Part shown: one piece after another, positions 14,194 through 23,706 of the stretch
Layout of the letters: each line of letters begins with the position of its first letter
Numbering within the stretch: the stretch's first letter is position 1
NCBI GenBank assembly: GCA_947458585.1
Contig: CANGYY010000001.1
Span: forward strand, 1 to 64,000
Length of the DNA stretch: 64,000 bases
DNA from: Cyclobacteriaceae bacterium
GTDB lineage: Bacteria; Bacteroidota; Bacteroidia; Cytophagales; Cyclobacteriaceae
Direction of reading: 5' to 3'
Translations under genes and position numbers: made by a program
Notes under the pieces: model-generated
The model's input: only the letters and a program-made list of their open reading frames with translations
Told to the model about the DNA's origin: nothing
The model's database searches: none

Positions 14194-14228
14194 AAAAAAG
14201 GAAAAGCCCCGGAAATCCGAGGCTTTTC
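14194..14228 (-). terminator. Terminator of ftsH
   Basis: Read on the minus strand, GAAAAGCCTCGG / CCGGGGCTTTTC (one wobble or mismatch, AT-rich four-base loop) is followed by CTTTTTTGAG. It starts just after the ftsH stop and precedes the lpxH start. Confidence 0.82.
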
Positions 14229-14231
14229 ACG

Positions 14232-16307
14232 TTAAGCTTCTGTTTTGGATTCTTCAACATCCGGATCCGTACTAGGGGGAATTGCTTCTGCAGTTTCTTC
14301 CTTTTTCGTCACCTCCTCGGCTTCAGGTCCTGATTCAGCCACTGCGGGCTCTTTTTTATTGGTAAAGGCCTGGTAGGTCGTCTCCTTTTCAAAAGGTCGT
14401 TTCCCGATTAGACGCTCCAAATCTGCTTGGAATAGAATCTCTTTTTCAAGTAACTCCTTGGCAAGTATTTCAAGTTCTGCCTGGTGCTTGCGCAACAAAT
14501 CAAGAACACGTGTGTAGGCAAACTGGATCAACTTACTCACTTCCTGATCAATCATCTCTGCAGTCGCTTCCGAATAGGGCTTTGTCATCTTGTACCCATC
14601 GCTCTTGCTTTCGTAGAAGGAAACATTGCCTAATTTCTCGTTCATGCCGTACACCGATACCATGGAGTAGGCCATCTTGGTAATGCGCTCTAGGTCACTC
14701 AAGGCTCCTGTAGAGATCTTTCCAAAGATAATTTCCTCCGCAGCTCTACCCCCTAGGGTCATGCACATCTCATCGATGAGCTGCTCAGTTTGGTACAGGA
14801 ACTGTTCCTTAGGCAAGTACTGGGCATAGCCGAGTGCCGCCACTCCACGTGGTACGATGGATACCTTTACCAAAGGGTCAGCATGCTCCAAGTACCAGCC
14901 GGCTACTGCGTGACCAGCCTCGTGGTAAGCCACAATTTTCTTTTCTTCTGGAGAGATAATCTTGGTTTTCTTTTCCAATCCTCCAATCACTCGGTCGATG
15001 GCATCTTGGAAATCTTGCATATCCACCGCTTCCTTATTTTTTCGAGCAGCAATCAAGGCTGCTTCGTTGCAGACGTTGGCAATCTCTGCCCCTGCAAAAC
15101 CAGGAGTTTGCGCAGCCAATTTTTTAGCATCCACTTCTGCGATGGTCTTGATTGGCTTGAGGTGCACCTTGAAGATGGCCTCTCTACCTACGATGTCTGG
15201 CTTGTCAATAGAAATCTGACGGTCAAATCGTCCTGGCCGAAGCAAGGCACTATCCAATACGTCTGGTCGGTTAGTTGCTGCCAATACAATGACTCCTGAA
15301 TCGGTACCGAATCCATCCATCTCCACCAATAGGGAGTTGAGCGTGTTCTCCCGTTCGTCGTTGGAGCCTGGCATTTGGCCTTTGCCACGTGAACGGCCGA
15401 TGGCGTCAATTTCATCGATGAAAATGATACAAGGCGCCTTTTCCTTGGCTTGCTTGAATAGGTCACGTACACGTGCAGCACCTACCCCTACAAACATTTC
15501 CACGAAATCAGAACCGGAAAGCGTGAAGAAAGGTACACCCGCTTCACCAGCTACGGCTTTGGCAAGCAAGGTTTTACCCGTACCTGGAGGGCCTACGAGC
15601 AATGCACCTTTTGGTATTTTTCCACCCAACTTGGTGAATTTGGATGGATTCTTTAAAAATTCTACAATCTCCTGGATTTCAACTTTGGCTTCATCTAGGC
15701 CTGCCACATTGTCAAAGGTAATTTTCACCTTGTTATCGGCATCAAATAGTTGTGCTTTGGATTTGCCCACATTGAAAATCTGTCCACCTGGACCTCCGCC
15801 ACCTGACATGCGGCGCATCATAAACCAGAAGAGTACAAACAATAAAATCATGAACCCAAAGCTTCCAAAGTAGTTGCTCCAGTTTTCTTCGTTAGTCACC
15901 GAGAATCCTATTTTTTCGGCTCCGGCCGGCATTTTTTCTTCCAATGCCTGGAAGTCAGCCTGGAATTTGTCTGCAGTAGTTACTTGCAAAGCATAGTGAG
16001 GACCTTCAGGATTGAAAAAAGTGGAATTGGCTTCCAGCTCAGTTTTGTATTTGGCATTTTGAAGTGCGGCAGGTTTGAGGGTCACATCCACCCGATTCAT
16101 ATTCCGTACGATCACTACCTTAGCAACATCTCCAGAAGTGTAAATATCCTCGAAACGCTTCTGGGTGATGTCAATGACAGCACCACGCTGCTGAATCCAG
16201 GTTAGGCCTAGAAGCACCAACACTGCGGCTACAATCAGCCAAAGTTGAAAATTGGGTTTCTGAGGTGCCTTAGGGGTAAAATTCTTATTTTTATTTTTGT
16301 CGCTCAT
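14232..16307 (-). CDS. ftsH: ATP-dependent zinc metalloprotease FtsH
   Basis: The 691-aa membrane protease has two N-terminal membrane segments (about 20-37 and 148-167) around a periplasmic domain. The AAA+ module has Walker [15 protein letters not shown] (near 237), Walker [13 protein letters not shown] and the [23 protein letters not shown]. The M41 protease domain carries [10 protein letters not shown] near 463. An acidic, Glu-rich tail ([18 protein letters not shown]) ends the protein. FtsH degrades misassembled membrane proteins and short-lived regulators, often including LpxC; lpxH next door is a suggestive but unproven link to lipid A control. Length and motifs are normal for the family. 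rsfS lies 66 bases upstream on the same strand. Confidence 0.98.
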   Translation of the reverse strand: MSDKNKNKNFTPKAPQKPNFQLWLIVAAVLVLLGLTWIQQRGAVIDITQKRFEDIYTSGDVAKVVIVRNMNRVDVTLKPAALQNAKYKTELEANSTFFNPEGPHYALQVTTADKFQADFQALEEKMPAGAEKIGFSVTNEENWSNYFGSFGFMILLFVLFWFMMRRMSGGGGPGGQIFNVGKSKAQLFDADNKVKITFDNVAGLDEAKVEIQEIVEFLKNPSKFTKLGGKIPKGALLVGPPGTGKTLLAKAVAGEAGVPFFTLSGSDFVEMFVGVGAARVRDLFKQAKEKAPCIIFIDEIDAIGRSRGKGQMPGSNDERENTLNSLLVEMDGFGTDSGVIVLAATNRPDVLDSALLRPGRFDRQISIDKPDIVGREAIFKVHLKPIKTIAEVDAKKLAAQTPGFAGAEIANVCNEAALIAARKNKEAVDMQDFQDAIDRVIGGLEKKTKIISPEEKKIVAYHEAGHAVAGWYLEHADPLVKVSIVPRGVAALGYAQYLPKEQFLYQTEQLIDEMCMTLGGRAAEEIIFGKISTGALSDLERITKMAYSMVSVYGMNEKLGNVSFYESKSDGYKMTKPYSEATAEMIDQEVSKLIQFAYTRVLDLLRKHQAELEILAKELLEKEILFQADLERLIGKRPFEKETTYQAFTNKKEPAVAESGPEAEEVTKKEETAEAIPPSTDPDVEESKTEA

Positions 16308-16373
16308 CGCTTGTTAGGGAGTGCTGGTGTAAATGCTAAAACAGATTTGGGAGGTGAAAGTTCAGGGAAGCGC

Positions 16374-16721
16374 TTAGGAAATTCGAGTGGTCTTGGCATC
16401 CCCCCACAATTCTTCAAGACCGTAGTATTCTCTTTTGTCTGAAAGAAAAATATGGACCACCACATTGACATAGTCCATCAAAACCCATTGCCCATTGGCT
16501 CGGCCTTCAATTTTCCATGCTGGCGATTCTCCAGCCTTGTGTACTTGCTCCTCGATAGATTTGGAAATTGCGTCCAATTGGGTGTCTGAATTACCCGAAC
16601 AAATTACAAAAAAATCGGTCACCGTATCTTTTACTGACCGAAGGTCCATGACCGTAATTTCGGAAGCCTTTTTTTCCTCCATTCCTTTGACGATGACCTT
16701 ACTCAGCTGTTGTGCTGTCAT
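16374..16721 (-). CDS. rsfS: Ribosome silencing factor RsfS
   Basis: The 115-aa protein is RsfS/Iojap. It shows ITVMDLRSVKDTVTDFFVICSGNSDTQLDAIS, WKIEGRANGQWVLMDYVNVVVHIF and the C-terminal REYYGLEELWGDA in the expected order and length. RsfS binds ribosomal protein uL14 and blocks joining of the 30S and 50S subunits when nutrients are low. It lies upstream of ftsH on the minus strand and is divergent from birA, with only 53 bases between them. An rsfS-ftsH arrangement is one I recall as common in Bacteroidota. Confidence 0.95.
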   Translation of the reverse strand: MTAQQLSKVIVKGMEEKKASEITVMDLRSVKDTVTDFFVICSGNSDTQLDAISKSIEEQVHKAGESPAWKIEGRANGQWVLMDYVNVVVHIFLSDKREYYGLEELWGDAKTTRIS

Positions 16722-16725
16722 ACTA

Positions 16726-16755
16726 TTGATTTAAACTATGTCTTCGGTACCTTTG
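16726..16755 (+). promoter_or_regulatory. Promoter of birA
   Basis: TTG at 16726-16728, a 19-base spacer and TACCTTTG at 16748-16755 match the Bacteroidota consensus. The birA ATG follows 19 bases after the -7 box. Confidence 0.8.
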
Positions 16756-16774
16756 AGTTCCGAATCTCTAACGA

Positions 16775-17539
16775 ATGTATAAAATTCTTGCCAACACGCT
16801 TTTTCTAGGTAAAGATATTCATTTTCTGCCAGACTGTCATTCTACCAATGACATCGCTTTGCAGGCTTTACGCCAAAAAGAGGCATACGAAGGGAGCATT
16901 TTTATTACAAATCACCAAACTCGCGGTAAAGGACAACGAGGAAATACTTGGGAAACCAAGCCTGGAGAGAATTTGACTTTTTCACTTGTGCTTCAACCCT
17001 ATTTCTTGGATTTGAGCGAGCAGTTTTTTTTGAATATGGCCATTTCCAATGCCATTCGGCAGGGTATGCAAGAATATATCCCCCAACTGCAAGTCAAATG
17101 GCCCAACGATTTGGTAGTTCCAGGTACAGGGAAAATCGGTGGAATCTTGATTGAAAACTTGGTAGGGAGCAAGGGTTGGGAGTATGCCGTCGTAGGAATC
17201 GGATTAAATATCAACCAAAGGGAATTTTCAAGTCCTCAAGCCACATCCCTTTCGCTGGTAACGGGCAGTTCTTATCCCTTGGAAGAACTTTTTAAGTTAC
17301 TCATCATCCAGGTAGAACAAGCCTATTTAGCGCTCAAGAAAGGGAAAAGGGAATTACTCCAACAAGAATACCTGCGACAGCTGTACTTATTGAATCAATG
17401 GGCTCAGTTTCGGGTTGGGGAACAAACCCTCGAAGGAAAAATCATAGGCCTATCCGAAATGGGAAATTTGCTTCTTGAACTACCATCGGGCCAACAGCAA
17501 AGTTTTGGTATCAAAGAGATTACCTTCCCGAATTTCTGA
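16775..17539 (+). CDS. birA: Biotin--[acetyl-CoA-carboxylase] ligase
   Basis: The 254-aa enzyme attaches biotin to the carrier protein of acetyl-CoA carboxylase and other carboxylases. It has the ligase motifs: CHSTNDIALQAL, TRGKGQRGNTWETKPGENLTFSL (the biotinyl-AMP loop), LQVKWPNDLVVPGTGKIGGILIE and VVGIGLNINQREF. A small C-terminal beta domain follows (FRVGEQTLEGKIIGLSEMGNLLLEL). It has no N-terminal DNA-binding domain, so it is a ligase only (class I BirA) and not the biotin repressor. It is divergent from rsfS and has its own promoter. Confidence 0.95.
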   Translation: MYKILANTLFLGKDIHFLPDCHSTNDIALQALRQKEAYEGSIFITNHQTRGKGQRGNTWETKPGENLTFSLVLQPYFLDLSEQFFLNMAISNAIRQGMQEYIPQLQVKWPNDLVVPGTGKIGGILIENLVGSKGWEYAVVGIGLNINQREFSSPQATSLSLVTGSSYPLEELFKLLIIQVEQAYLALKKGKRELLQQEYLRQLYLLNQWAQFRVGEQTLEGKIIGLSEMGNLLLELPSGQQQSFGIKEITFPNF

Positions 17540-17545
17540 TTCTAC

Positions 17546-17576
17546 TTCTGATTTTGGATTTTATCCAATACCTTTG
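17546..17576 (+). promoter_or_regulatory. Probable promoter of ahcY
   Basis: TACCTTTG at 17569-17576 is a good -7 box. The -33 element is weaker (TTCTG at 17546-17550, 18-base spacing). It is placed 86 bases upstream of the ahcY ATG. Confidence 0.6.
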
Positions 17577-17620
17577 CGGGGCCAAAAAGGCGAACCTACC
17601 TACCCTAAGCAGTCAGGCCC

Positions 17621-17649
17621 TTAACATTTAACGCTTTAACATTTTTAAC
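17621..17649 (+). repeat. Four TTAAC repeats in the ahcY leader
   Basis: TTAAC occurs four times within 29 bases (17621, 17628, 17636 and 17645), mostly as TTTAAC, directly upstream of the start codon. It may be a regulator site, a leader RNA element or chance in AT-rich DNA. Confidence 0.5.
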
Positions 17650-17661
17650 AATTCATAAATT

Positions 17662-18972
17662 ATGTCCACTTCCACCTACATCCCTTACAAAGTCAAAGAC
17701 ATCTCCCTAGCGGAGTGGGGAAGAAAAGAAATTCGTTTGGCAGAAGCTGAAATGCCAGGATTGATGGCCCTTCGTGCTGAGTTTGGTCCATCACAGCCCC
17801 TCAAAGGTGCGCGCGTGGCTGGCTGTCTTCACATGACCATCCAAACTGCCGTGTTGATCGAAACTTTGGTTGCCCTAGGCGCTGAAGTAACTTGGTCTTC
17901 GTGCAACATTTTCTCTACCCAAGACCACGCTGCTGCGGCCATCGCTGCTGCTGGCATCCAAGTATATGCTTGGAAGGGACAAACTGCCGAGGAATTTGAC
18001 TGGTGCATCGAGCAAACGCTATTTTTCGGTGAAGGCCAGCAGCCGCTCAACATGATCCTAGACGATGGTGGTGACTTGACCAACATGGTGCTTGATCAAT
18101 ACCCTGACTTAGTGGCAGGAATCAGAGGTCTTTCTGAAGAAACCACCACTGGGGTACACCGCCTGTACGAGCGCATGAAAAACGGCACGCTCCCTATGCC
18201 TGCGATCAACGTGAATGACTCTGTAACCAAATCTAAGTTTGACAACAAGTACGGCTGTAAGGAATCTCTAGTAGATGCGATCCGTCGCGCTACAGACGTG
18301 ATGATGGCTGGTAAAGTAGCTGTTGTGGCCGGATACGGTGACGTAGGAAAAGGATCTGCTGCATCGCTCAAAGGTGCTGGTGCACGTGTAATCGTCACTG
18401 AAATTGACCCAATCTGTGCGCTTCAGGCAGCTATGGACGGCTTTGCCGTGAAGAAGATGGCTGATGCAATCAAAGAAGCAGATATCGTGGTGACAGCTAC
18501 AGGCAACAAAGACATCATCAGCGGAGCTCACTTCAAGGCAATGAAGGACAAGGCGATTGTGTGTAACATTGGCCACTTCGACAACGAAATCGACATGGCA
18601 TGGTTGAACGATAACTATGGCAACACGAAGAACGTGATCAAGCCTCAGGTAGACTTGTACGAGATCGATGGCAAAGAGATCATCATCTTGGCGGAAGGCC
18701 GATTGGTAAACTTGGGTTGCGCTACGGGTCACCCATCTTTTGTAATGTCCAACTCTTTCACCAACCAGACGTTGGCACAGCTAGAACTTTGGGCTAACTA
18801 CAAGAACTATACTCCTGGAGTATATGTACTTCCCAAGCACTTGGATGAGAAGGTAGCCTTCTTGCACTTGGCCAAGTTGGGCGTACAGCTAGACACCCTT
18901 TCTCAAGACCAAGCGCAATACATCGGCGTGGAGGTTAAAGGGCCGTTTAAGCCGGAATACTATCGTTATTAA
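17662..18972 (+). CDS. ahcY: Adenosylhomocysteinase (SAH hydrolase)
   Basis: The 436-aa cytosolic enzyme splits S-adenosylhomocysteine into adenosine and homocysteine and so keeps methylation reactions running. Motifs are [49 protein letters not shown], the NAD-binding [35 protein letters not shown], and the C-terminal [19 protein letters not shown] and [10 protein letters not shown] ending. Length is typical. It is monocistronic, with a promoter upstream and a strong terminator downstream. Codon choice is more GC-ended than in its neighbours, as often seen in highly expressed genes. Confidence 0.98.
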   Translation: MSTSTYIPYKVKDISLAEWGRKEIRLAEAEMPGLMALRAEFGPSQPLKGARVAGCLHMTIQTAVLIETLVALGAEVTWSSCNIFSTQDHAAAAIAAAGIQVYAWKGQTAEEFDWCIEQTLFFGEGQQPLNMILDDGGDLTNMVLDQYPDLVAGIRGLSEETTTGVHRLYERMKNGTLPMPAINVNDSVTKSKFDNKYGCKESLVDAIRRATDVMMAGKVAVVAGYGDVGKGSAASLKGAGARVIVTEIDPICALQAAMDGFAVKKMADAIKEADIVVTATGNKDIISGAHFKAMKDKAIVCNIGHFDNEIDMAWLNDNYGNTKNVIKPQVDLYEIDGKEIIILAEGRLVNLGCATGHPSFVMSNSFTNQTLAQLELWANYKNYTPGVYVLPKHLDEKVAFLHLAKLGVQLDTLSQDQAQYIGVEVKGPFKPEYYRY

Positions 18973-19005
18973 GAACAGGTAGGTTAACTCTCTTTATGAA
19001 ATTTC

Positions 19006-19036
19006 AAAAAGGAGCTCGAGTTGAGCTCCTTTTTTC
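19006..19036 (+). terminator. Terminator of ahcY
   Basis: AAAGGAGCTC-gagtt-GAGCTCCTTTTTT is a perfect 10-bp stem with a T-tract, 33 bases after the stop. Confidence 0.9.
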
Positions 19037-19084
19037 TTTTCAATTCGTACAAAGGGGAGTATATTGAAAAAAATTAGCAACAAG

Positions 19085-19957
19085 ATGAATTATACCGAAG
19101 GAATGCTCCGAGAAGGCTCTTTGAAGGGCAAAAACATATTGATTACAGGTGGCGGTACAGGCCTTGGCCGAGCCATGGGCGAGTATTTTTTGGAATTGGG
19201 AGCCAACCTAGTGATCACCTCCCGCAAGTTGGAGGTGCTGGAAGAAACAGCCAAGGAGATGATGGCCAAATCAGGTGGGAAGGTCCTGCCACTCGCATGC
19301 GATGTTCGAGACATTGACCAGGTTGAAGCTATGTGGGCCAATTGCATTGCAGCCTTTGGTCAAATCCACGGGGTCTTGAATAATGCAGCGGGCAACTTTA
19401 TCAGTCCTACTGAGCGCCTTTCTGCGAATGCCTTCAATACGGTATTGGATATTGTCTTGAAGGGAACCTCACAGGTTACCCTTACGGCCGGTAAGCACTG
19501 GATTGCGGCCAAGCAGCCAGGGGTATTTTTAAATATTGTCACTACCTACGCATGGACAGGTTCGGGCTATGTGGTACCCTCGGCGGCTGCAAAGGCAGGC
19601 GTTCTAGCATTGACTCGCTCCCTTGCCGTGGAGTGGGCCAAGTACGGCATCCGATCCAATGCCATCGCACCAGGACCATTTCCTACCGAAGGCGCATGGA
19701 GTAGACTACTTCCAGGTGATTTGGTTAAGAAATTTGACCCAGCCAAAAAGGTACCGGTCGGACGAGTAGGGGTACATCAGGAGTTAGCTAACTTGGCGGC
19801 CTACTTGATCTCTGACTTCTCTGCCTATGTAAATGGGGACGTGATCACGATTGATGGGGGAGAATGGTTGAAAGGTGCGGGAGAGTTCAATAATTTGGAG
19901 ATGATACCACAAGAAATGTGGGATATGATGGAGGCATCTCGCGGAAAAAAGCCCTAA
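19085..19957 (+). CDS. SDR-family oxidoreductase, 2,4-dienoyl-CoA-reductase type
   Basis: The 290-aa protein has the SDR cofactor motif ILITGGGTGLGRAMGEYF, then ITSRKLEVLEETAKEM, DVRDIDQVEAMW and VLNNAAGNFISPTERL. Instead of the canonical Y-x3-K it shows TGSGYVVPSAAAKAGVLALTRSLAVEW, with Ser at the Tyr position. This matches the 2,4-dienoyl-CoA reductase branch (mitochondrial DECR1 and the peroxisomal enzyme), which also lack that Tyr. These enzymes use NADPH to reduce dienoyl-CoA in the beta-oxidation of unsaturated fatty acids. The ATG at 19085 was preferred to the TTG at 19064. It stands alone between two hairpins. Confidence 0.85.
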   Translation: MNYTEGMLREGSLKGKNILITGGGTGLGRAMGEYFLELGANLVITSRKLEVLEETAKEMMAKSGGKVLPLACDVRDIDQVEAMWANCIAAFGQIHGVLNNAAGNFISPTERLSANAFNTVLDIVLKGTSQVTLTAGKHWIAAKQPGVFLNIVTTYAWTGSGYVVPSAAAKAGVLALTRSLAVEWAKYGIRSNAIAPGPFPTEGAWSRLLPGDLVKKFDPAKKVPVGRVGVHQELANLAAYLISDFSAYVNGDVITIDGGEWLKGAGEFNNLEMIPQEMWDMMEASRGKKP

Positions 19958-19979
19958 GCCCCAAACTACTTTGGGGCTA
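19957..19979 (+). terminator. Terminator-like hairpin after the SDR gene
   Basis: AGCCCCAAA-ctac-TTTGGGGCT is a perfect 9-bp stem starting on the last base of the stop codon. The following tract is ATATC rather than a T run, so it may stop transcription only weakly. Confidence 0.55.
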
Positions 19980-20079
19980 TATCAAAGCCAAATGGAAAAT
20001 TAGAGGAGCTTAGTATTCGGGTTATCGAATAACTTATGGTTGATCCAATTGTAACCCAAAAAAATCTTACCAGAAAAAA

Positions 20080-20691
20080 ATGCAAACCCCATCCTTAAAT
20101 CTGAATCGTCAGGAGTTTGGAGATTCGATCAACAAAGGCAATGTCCTTACCTTGGAGCAAGCCCATACTCTTTTAAATGAATGGGTACTGAATGAGCGTT
20201 TGAAAGTGCACATGAAACAAGTGGGCCACTTGATGAAGGCCTACGCGCTTGAGCAGGGTCTTGACGCCTCGGAAGCCCACAAATGGCACTTGGCTGGTTT
20301 GCTTCACGATGCGGATTGGGACCAATGGCCCGACCAACATTGTCGAAAAATCATTGAGGAACTGGAGGCAAGAGCCATCGATCCGGAAATAATTCGTGCC
20401 ATTGCTTGCCATGGTCCCCGTTATTTTGGAGTGGAGCCTCGTACCCCAATGGACAAGATGCTTTATGCCTTTGACGAACTCAGTGGACTGGTGCATGCCT
20501 ACTCGCTGATGCGACCGGAAGGCTATTTGGGTATGGAAGTAAAGGGGGTGAAAAAGCGCCTAAAAGACAAAACCTTTGCTGCCCAAGTAAGTCGGGAAGA
20601 TATTGATGATGCTGCCCAGCGTGCGGCTGTCCCTGTGGATGACTTGATTGCATTTGTGGTTGTCCACCAAGGTTCCACTGATTTAGCCTAA
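20080..20691 (+). CDS. HD-domain protein, probable metal-dependent phosphohydrolase
   Basis: The 203-aa protein carries a short HD domain: KVHMKQVGHLMKAYALEQG, then WHLAGLLHDADWDQWPDQH, AIACHGPRYFGVEPRTPMDKMLYAFDELSGLVHAY. The His, the His-Asp pair and the later His and Asp are in place. HD proteins hydrolyse nucleotides or phosphoesters; the substrate of this branch is unknown. About 25 N-terminal residues precede the domain and contain no signal peptide, so it should be cytosolic. The ATG at 20080 follows an A-rich tract. The gene faces the DUF4494 gene across a shared terminator. Confidence 0.85.
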   Translation: MQTPSLNLNRQEFGDSINKGNVLTLEQAHTLLNEWVLNERLKVHMKQVGHLMKAYALEQGLDASEAHKWHLAGLLHDADWDQWPDQHCRKIIEELEARAIDPEIIRAIACHGPRYFGVEPRTPMDKMLYAFDELSGLVHAYSLMRPEGYLGMEVKGVKKRLKDKTFAAQVSREDIDDAAQRAAVPVDDLIAFVVVHQGSTDLA

Positions 20692-20696
20692 AATGT

Positions 20697-20725
20697 AAAA
20701 GGGCCGCATTCGCGGCCCTTTTTTA
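20697..20725. terminator. Bidirectional terminator between HD and DUF4494 genes
   Basis: AAAAGGGCCGC-attc-GCGGCCCTTTTTT is a perfect GC-rich stem with T-tracts readable on both strands. It lies between two convergent genes. Confidence 0.92.
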
Positions 20726-21217
20726 TTCTTCTTCCAGTTCTTGAGCAACCGGCTTGAAATTCCCAGGAGGTAAGTCTGGGCTTACTTCAGATTTTTCAAA
20801 AGGAAATACTTCCAAAATAGAACTCTCGGTAATGTCCGGTACTCGGAAACTCACAAGCATGTTACTCAAACTTTCTTGAATACGGTCGTAGGCTTGTTTG
20901 ATATCTTCTGCCGTCACAATCATGTATTGAGTTACCTTTTTCTCCTTCCCATTATCTCCATCCGCGATCAAGTAGGTCACCTTGCATTTGTACCAGATGT
21001 CTGCATCATCGTAGAAAAATACGTCCACGATGTTACTCTTGCTGATTCCACTCACTTGAAAATCCCCACGGATTTGAGAACCGAGTTTATCGTATAGGAT
21101 CGCTTCCGCTTCCGTAAAGGATACCGCATCCACTAGATATTGTTCCGAAATACTTTTCAAAAGACCCTCTTCAGTTTCTTTCGCATACTTTACTTTACAC
21201 AAAAACCAGATTCTCAT
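20723..21217 (-). CDS. DUF4494-family protein
   Basis: The 164-aa protein starts MRIWFLCKVKYAKETEEGLLKSISEQYLVDAVSFTEAE and continues with VFFYDDADIWYKCKVTYLIADGDNGKEKKVTQYMIV and EDIKQAYDRIQESLSNMLVSFRVPDITESSILEVFPF. This is the DUF4494 pattern. The family is confined mainly to Bacteroidota and has no known function; databases sometimes label it phage-like. There is no signal peptide or membrane segment. The acidic C-terminal tail (AQELEEE) is probably disordered. It is a single gene with a strong terminator. Confidence 0.9.
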   Translation of the reverse strand: MRIWFLCKVKYAKETEEGLLKSISEQYLVDAVSFTEAEAILYDKLGSQIRGDFQVSGISKSNIVDVFFYDDADIWYKCKVTYLIADGDNGKEKKVTQYMIVTAEDIKQAYDRIQESLSNMLVSFRVPDITESSILEVFPFEKSEVSPDLPPGNFKPVAQELEEE

Positions 21218-21425
21218 TTGCTACTTAGTTAAGGCTTCGAATCTACCGCATCTCTTTCAAAGCGCTAACGAAACTCAAAAAAATATTTTTACCAAAGCGA
21301 AAAAATGGAATAGCAGATCGATTTTTTTCCTCAAAGGATACCTGATAAGAACCTTGTTTGGTACGGCTGATTTAGTAGTTTTAGGGAAAGGATAAGCACC
21401 TTCTATTTTTAAATCGAATTATTCC

Positions 21426-23678
21426 ATGTGGCTAACTTTTACCCGTAGTTTCCCGATTCAACTTCTCCTCCTTCACTTACAGAAGAACCTTTCTTTGCTC
21501 TTGATTTGGGGGGTTCTGTTGGGGTTTGTGCTGCAGCAATTTGGGGTAGTGCTTGGGATTCCCTATTTGTTTCTGGATCCCGAATACCTGCATGAAGTTT
21601 CCTGGCTGAGTTTTTTTTGGATGGGACTAGGACTGGCGGTATTTACCATGGCCTTCCACATGACTACCTACATCATGGATGGCTGGCGCTTCTCGTTTCT
21701 TGCCGTGGTGCATCGTCCCTTCATCCACTTTTGCTTCAACAACTCCCTAGTTCCTCTTTTCTTTTATCTCCTCTACACAATACAATTTGTTTCTTTCCAA
21801 TTGGACAATGATCTGGGTTCCAAAGGGGAAGTTCTTCGCCTGTATCTAGGGTTTTCCTTGGGAAGCATCCTGACATACGCCATCCTATTTGGATACTTAA
21901 GTTTGACCAACAAGGGTTTCTTTAACCTTTTCTCCGGAAACATCGACAAGCGACTGCGAAAGGTGAGCCGAAGTCATCGATTGAAAAAAGGGGAAGCAGA
22001 TCCCTTCAATTTGGAGGGGCCTTTGGTGCAAGTTTACCTGAACCTCAAACTGCGTTGGGAGCACGTGCGGCCTGATATTTCCCGCTTCGAAAAGGCAAAA
22101 TTGCTTCGGGTTTTTCATCAAAATCACTGGAATCTATTTTTGATTCAAGTTTTTTTGGTGGCTCTGGTACTTTTTCTTGGGCTATTCAACGAGCAGGAAA
22201 TCCTGCAATTCCCTGCGGCCATGAGTGCACTACTATTGCTTTCCATTCTGCTCATGGCAGTGGGTGCGTTGATATTTTGGTTTCGGACCTGGGCTGCAGT
22301 CACGGTACTTGTTTTGGTCTTGGGGGCCAATTACTTCTCTACGATTCCCTGGTTGACCAAGCCGCATCAAGCCTATGGGATGGATTACAGCCCTGCTCCA
22401 GCACCCTACAACCTTGCTAGATTGGATGCCTTGACCCATCCCGATACCTTGCAAAAAGACAAGCAGGTGGTGCTGCAGATTTTGGATCGTTGGCGCGCCA
22501 AGTTTCCGGAAGGCAGCAAGCCAAAGTTGGTGCTGGTGGCGGCGAGTGGGGGAGGACAGCGGGCAGCTTTGTGGACACTCAAAGTCCTTCAAGAGCTCCA
22601 TACCGCTACTTCAGGGGAACTTACCCAACATTCATTTCTTTACACCGGCGCCTCTGGGGGTGTTTTGGGAGAGGCGTTTTTCCGTGAGTTGTATCTACGG
22701 TCCCAAAGTGATCCAAACTTGCTTCTCGATGATCCAGCGTATCTACAGCAATTATCAGCTGATAATCTCAACCCCATACTATTTAGCCTGTTGGTCAATG
22801 ACCTCTTGTTTCCCACCCAAAAATTGGACTACAAAGGGAGAGTCTATGCCAAGGATAGGGGATTTGCCTTTGAGGAGCAGCTCAATAAGAACACAAAAGG
22901 GATTCTGGACAAGTCCCTGGCCGACTACAAGGCGCCTGAGAGTTTGGCCCAAATTCCCTTGTTGCCGCTAACTACCTTAATCACCAACGATGGCAGGAAA
23001 CTGGTCATCTCTCCCCATTCCTTTTCCTTTTTTGGAAGTGCAGGAATACCTGGCTCTTACCACAAAGAGTTGAAACAATCCATTGATTTCATGCGATTTT
23101 TTGCAGCCCATGATCCCGGCAACCTGCGATTTTTGACCGCCTTGCGGATGAGTGCGACTTTTCCTTTTGTGACGCCCAATGTGGAGCTGCCCTCCACTCC
23201 CGTGATGAAAACGATGGATACGGGGCTCTCCGATAATTTTGGGATTCAAGATGCACTACGTTTCCTTTATGTCTTTCAGGAATGGATTGGAGCAAATACC
23301 TCAGGAGTGGTGCTGGTGACTATCCGAGATTCGGAAAAATCCCCCAAAATCTCCAATTCAGCATCTACCAAAATCCTGGAGAAAATAGGTTCTCCGCTGA
23401 AAAGTATCTATGGCAACTGGGATAAAATGCAAACCATCCACAACGAGGTGCTATTCAATTACATGGATGCATCCATGCCTTTTGGAGTGGAAAAAATTGA
23501 GTTTGAATATGCCCCCGGAAAACTACCTGCTCAAGGATTGGGTAATCTGGGGAGTATGCAGCGTGCCTCACTCAATTGGAGACTAACCGCAAAAGAAAAG
23601 CGATCCATTCTTGCCAATATCCATACGGAATCCAATCAAGCCGCCTTGGCTCGTGCAAAAGAGGTATTTCAAAAATGA
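21426..23678 (+). CDS. Patatin-like phospholipase with N-terminal membrane domain
   Basis: The 750-aa protein has an unusual layout. The first 310 or so residues hold about six to seven membrane segments (LLLIWGVLLGFVLQQFGVVL, FWMGLGLAVFTMAFHMTTYI, WNLFLIQVFLVALVLFLGLF and others). The C-terminal half is a patatin domain: the oxyanion loop AASGGGQRAALWT (about 371-383), the nucleophile elbow GASGG (about 406-410) and a late MDTGLSDNFGI that supplies the Asp of the Ser-Asp dyad in a D-T-G form. It would hydrolyse acyl chains from phospholipids at the inner membrane. It reads alone on the plus strand. Family and fold are fairly certain; substrate and the purpose of the membrane part are not. 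Confidence 0.85.
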   Translation: MWLTFTRSFPIQLLLLHLQKNLSLLLIWGVLLGFVLQQFGVVLGIPYLFLDPEYLHEVSWLSFFWMGLGLAVFTMAFHMTTYIMDGWRFSFLAVVHRPFIHFCFNNSLVPLFFYLLYTIQFVSFQLDNDLGSKGEVLRLYLGFSLGSILTYAILFGYLSLTNKGFFNLFSGNIDKRLRKVSRSHRLKKGEADPFNLEGPLVQVYLNLKLRWEHVRPDISRFEKAKLLRVFHQNHWNLFLIQVFLVALVLFLGLFNEQEILQFPAAMSALLLLSILLMAVGALIFWFRTWAAVTVLVLVLGANYFSTIPWLTKPHQAYGMDYSPAPAPYNLARLDALTHPDTLQKDKQVVLQILDRWRAKFPEGSKPKLVLVAASGGGQRAALWTLKVLQELHTATSGELTQHSFLYTGASGGVLGEAFFRELYLRSQSDPNLLLDDPAYLQQLSADNLNPILFSLLVNDLLFPTQKLDYKGRVYAKDRGFAFEEQLNKNTKGILDKSLADYKAPESLAQIPLLPLTTLITNDGRKLVISPHSFSFFGSAGIPGSYHKELKQSIDFMRFFAAHDPGNLRFLTALRMSATFPFVTPNVELPSTPVMKTMDTGLSDNFGIQDALRFLYVFQEWIGANTSGVVLVTIRDSEKSPKISNSASTKILEKIGSPLKSIYGNWDKMQTIHNEVLFNYMDASMPFGVEKIEFEYAPGKLPAQGLGNLGSMQRASLNWRLTAKEKRSILANIHTESNQAALARAKEVFQK

Positions 23679-23706
23679 GATGGATTAGAACTCGAGTAGT
23701 GTTGAA

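Noticed and set aside
15289-15873. Long antisense ORFs opposite ftsH (194 aa) and others such as 11789-12181 and 14790-15299
   Set aside because: They are the complementary strand of strongly conserved coding sequence, have no family motifs and have no start context. They are shadows of real genes.
17577-17661. SAH riboswitch upstream of ahcY
   Set aside because: The leader is short and does not show the conserved core of known SAH riboswitches. Only simple repeats are visible.
20723-21217. DUF4494 gene as a prophage marker
   Set aside because: The family is sometimes labelled phage-like, but no integrase, structural or att-like sequences surround it.
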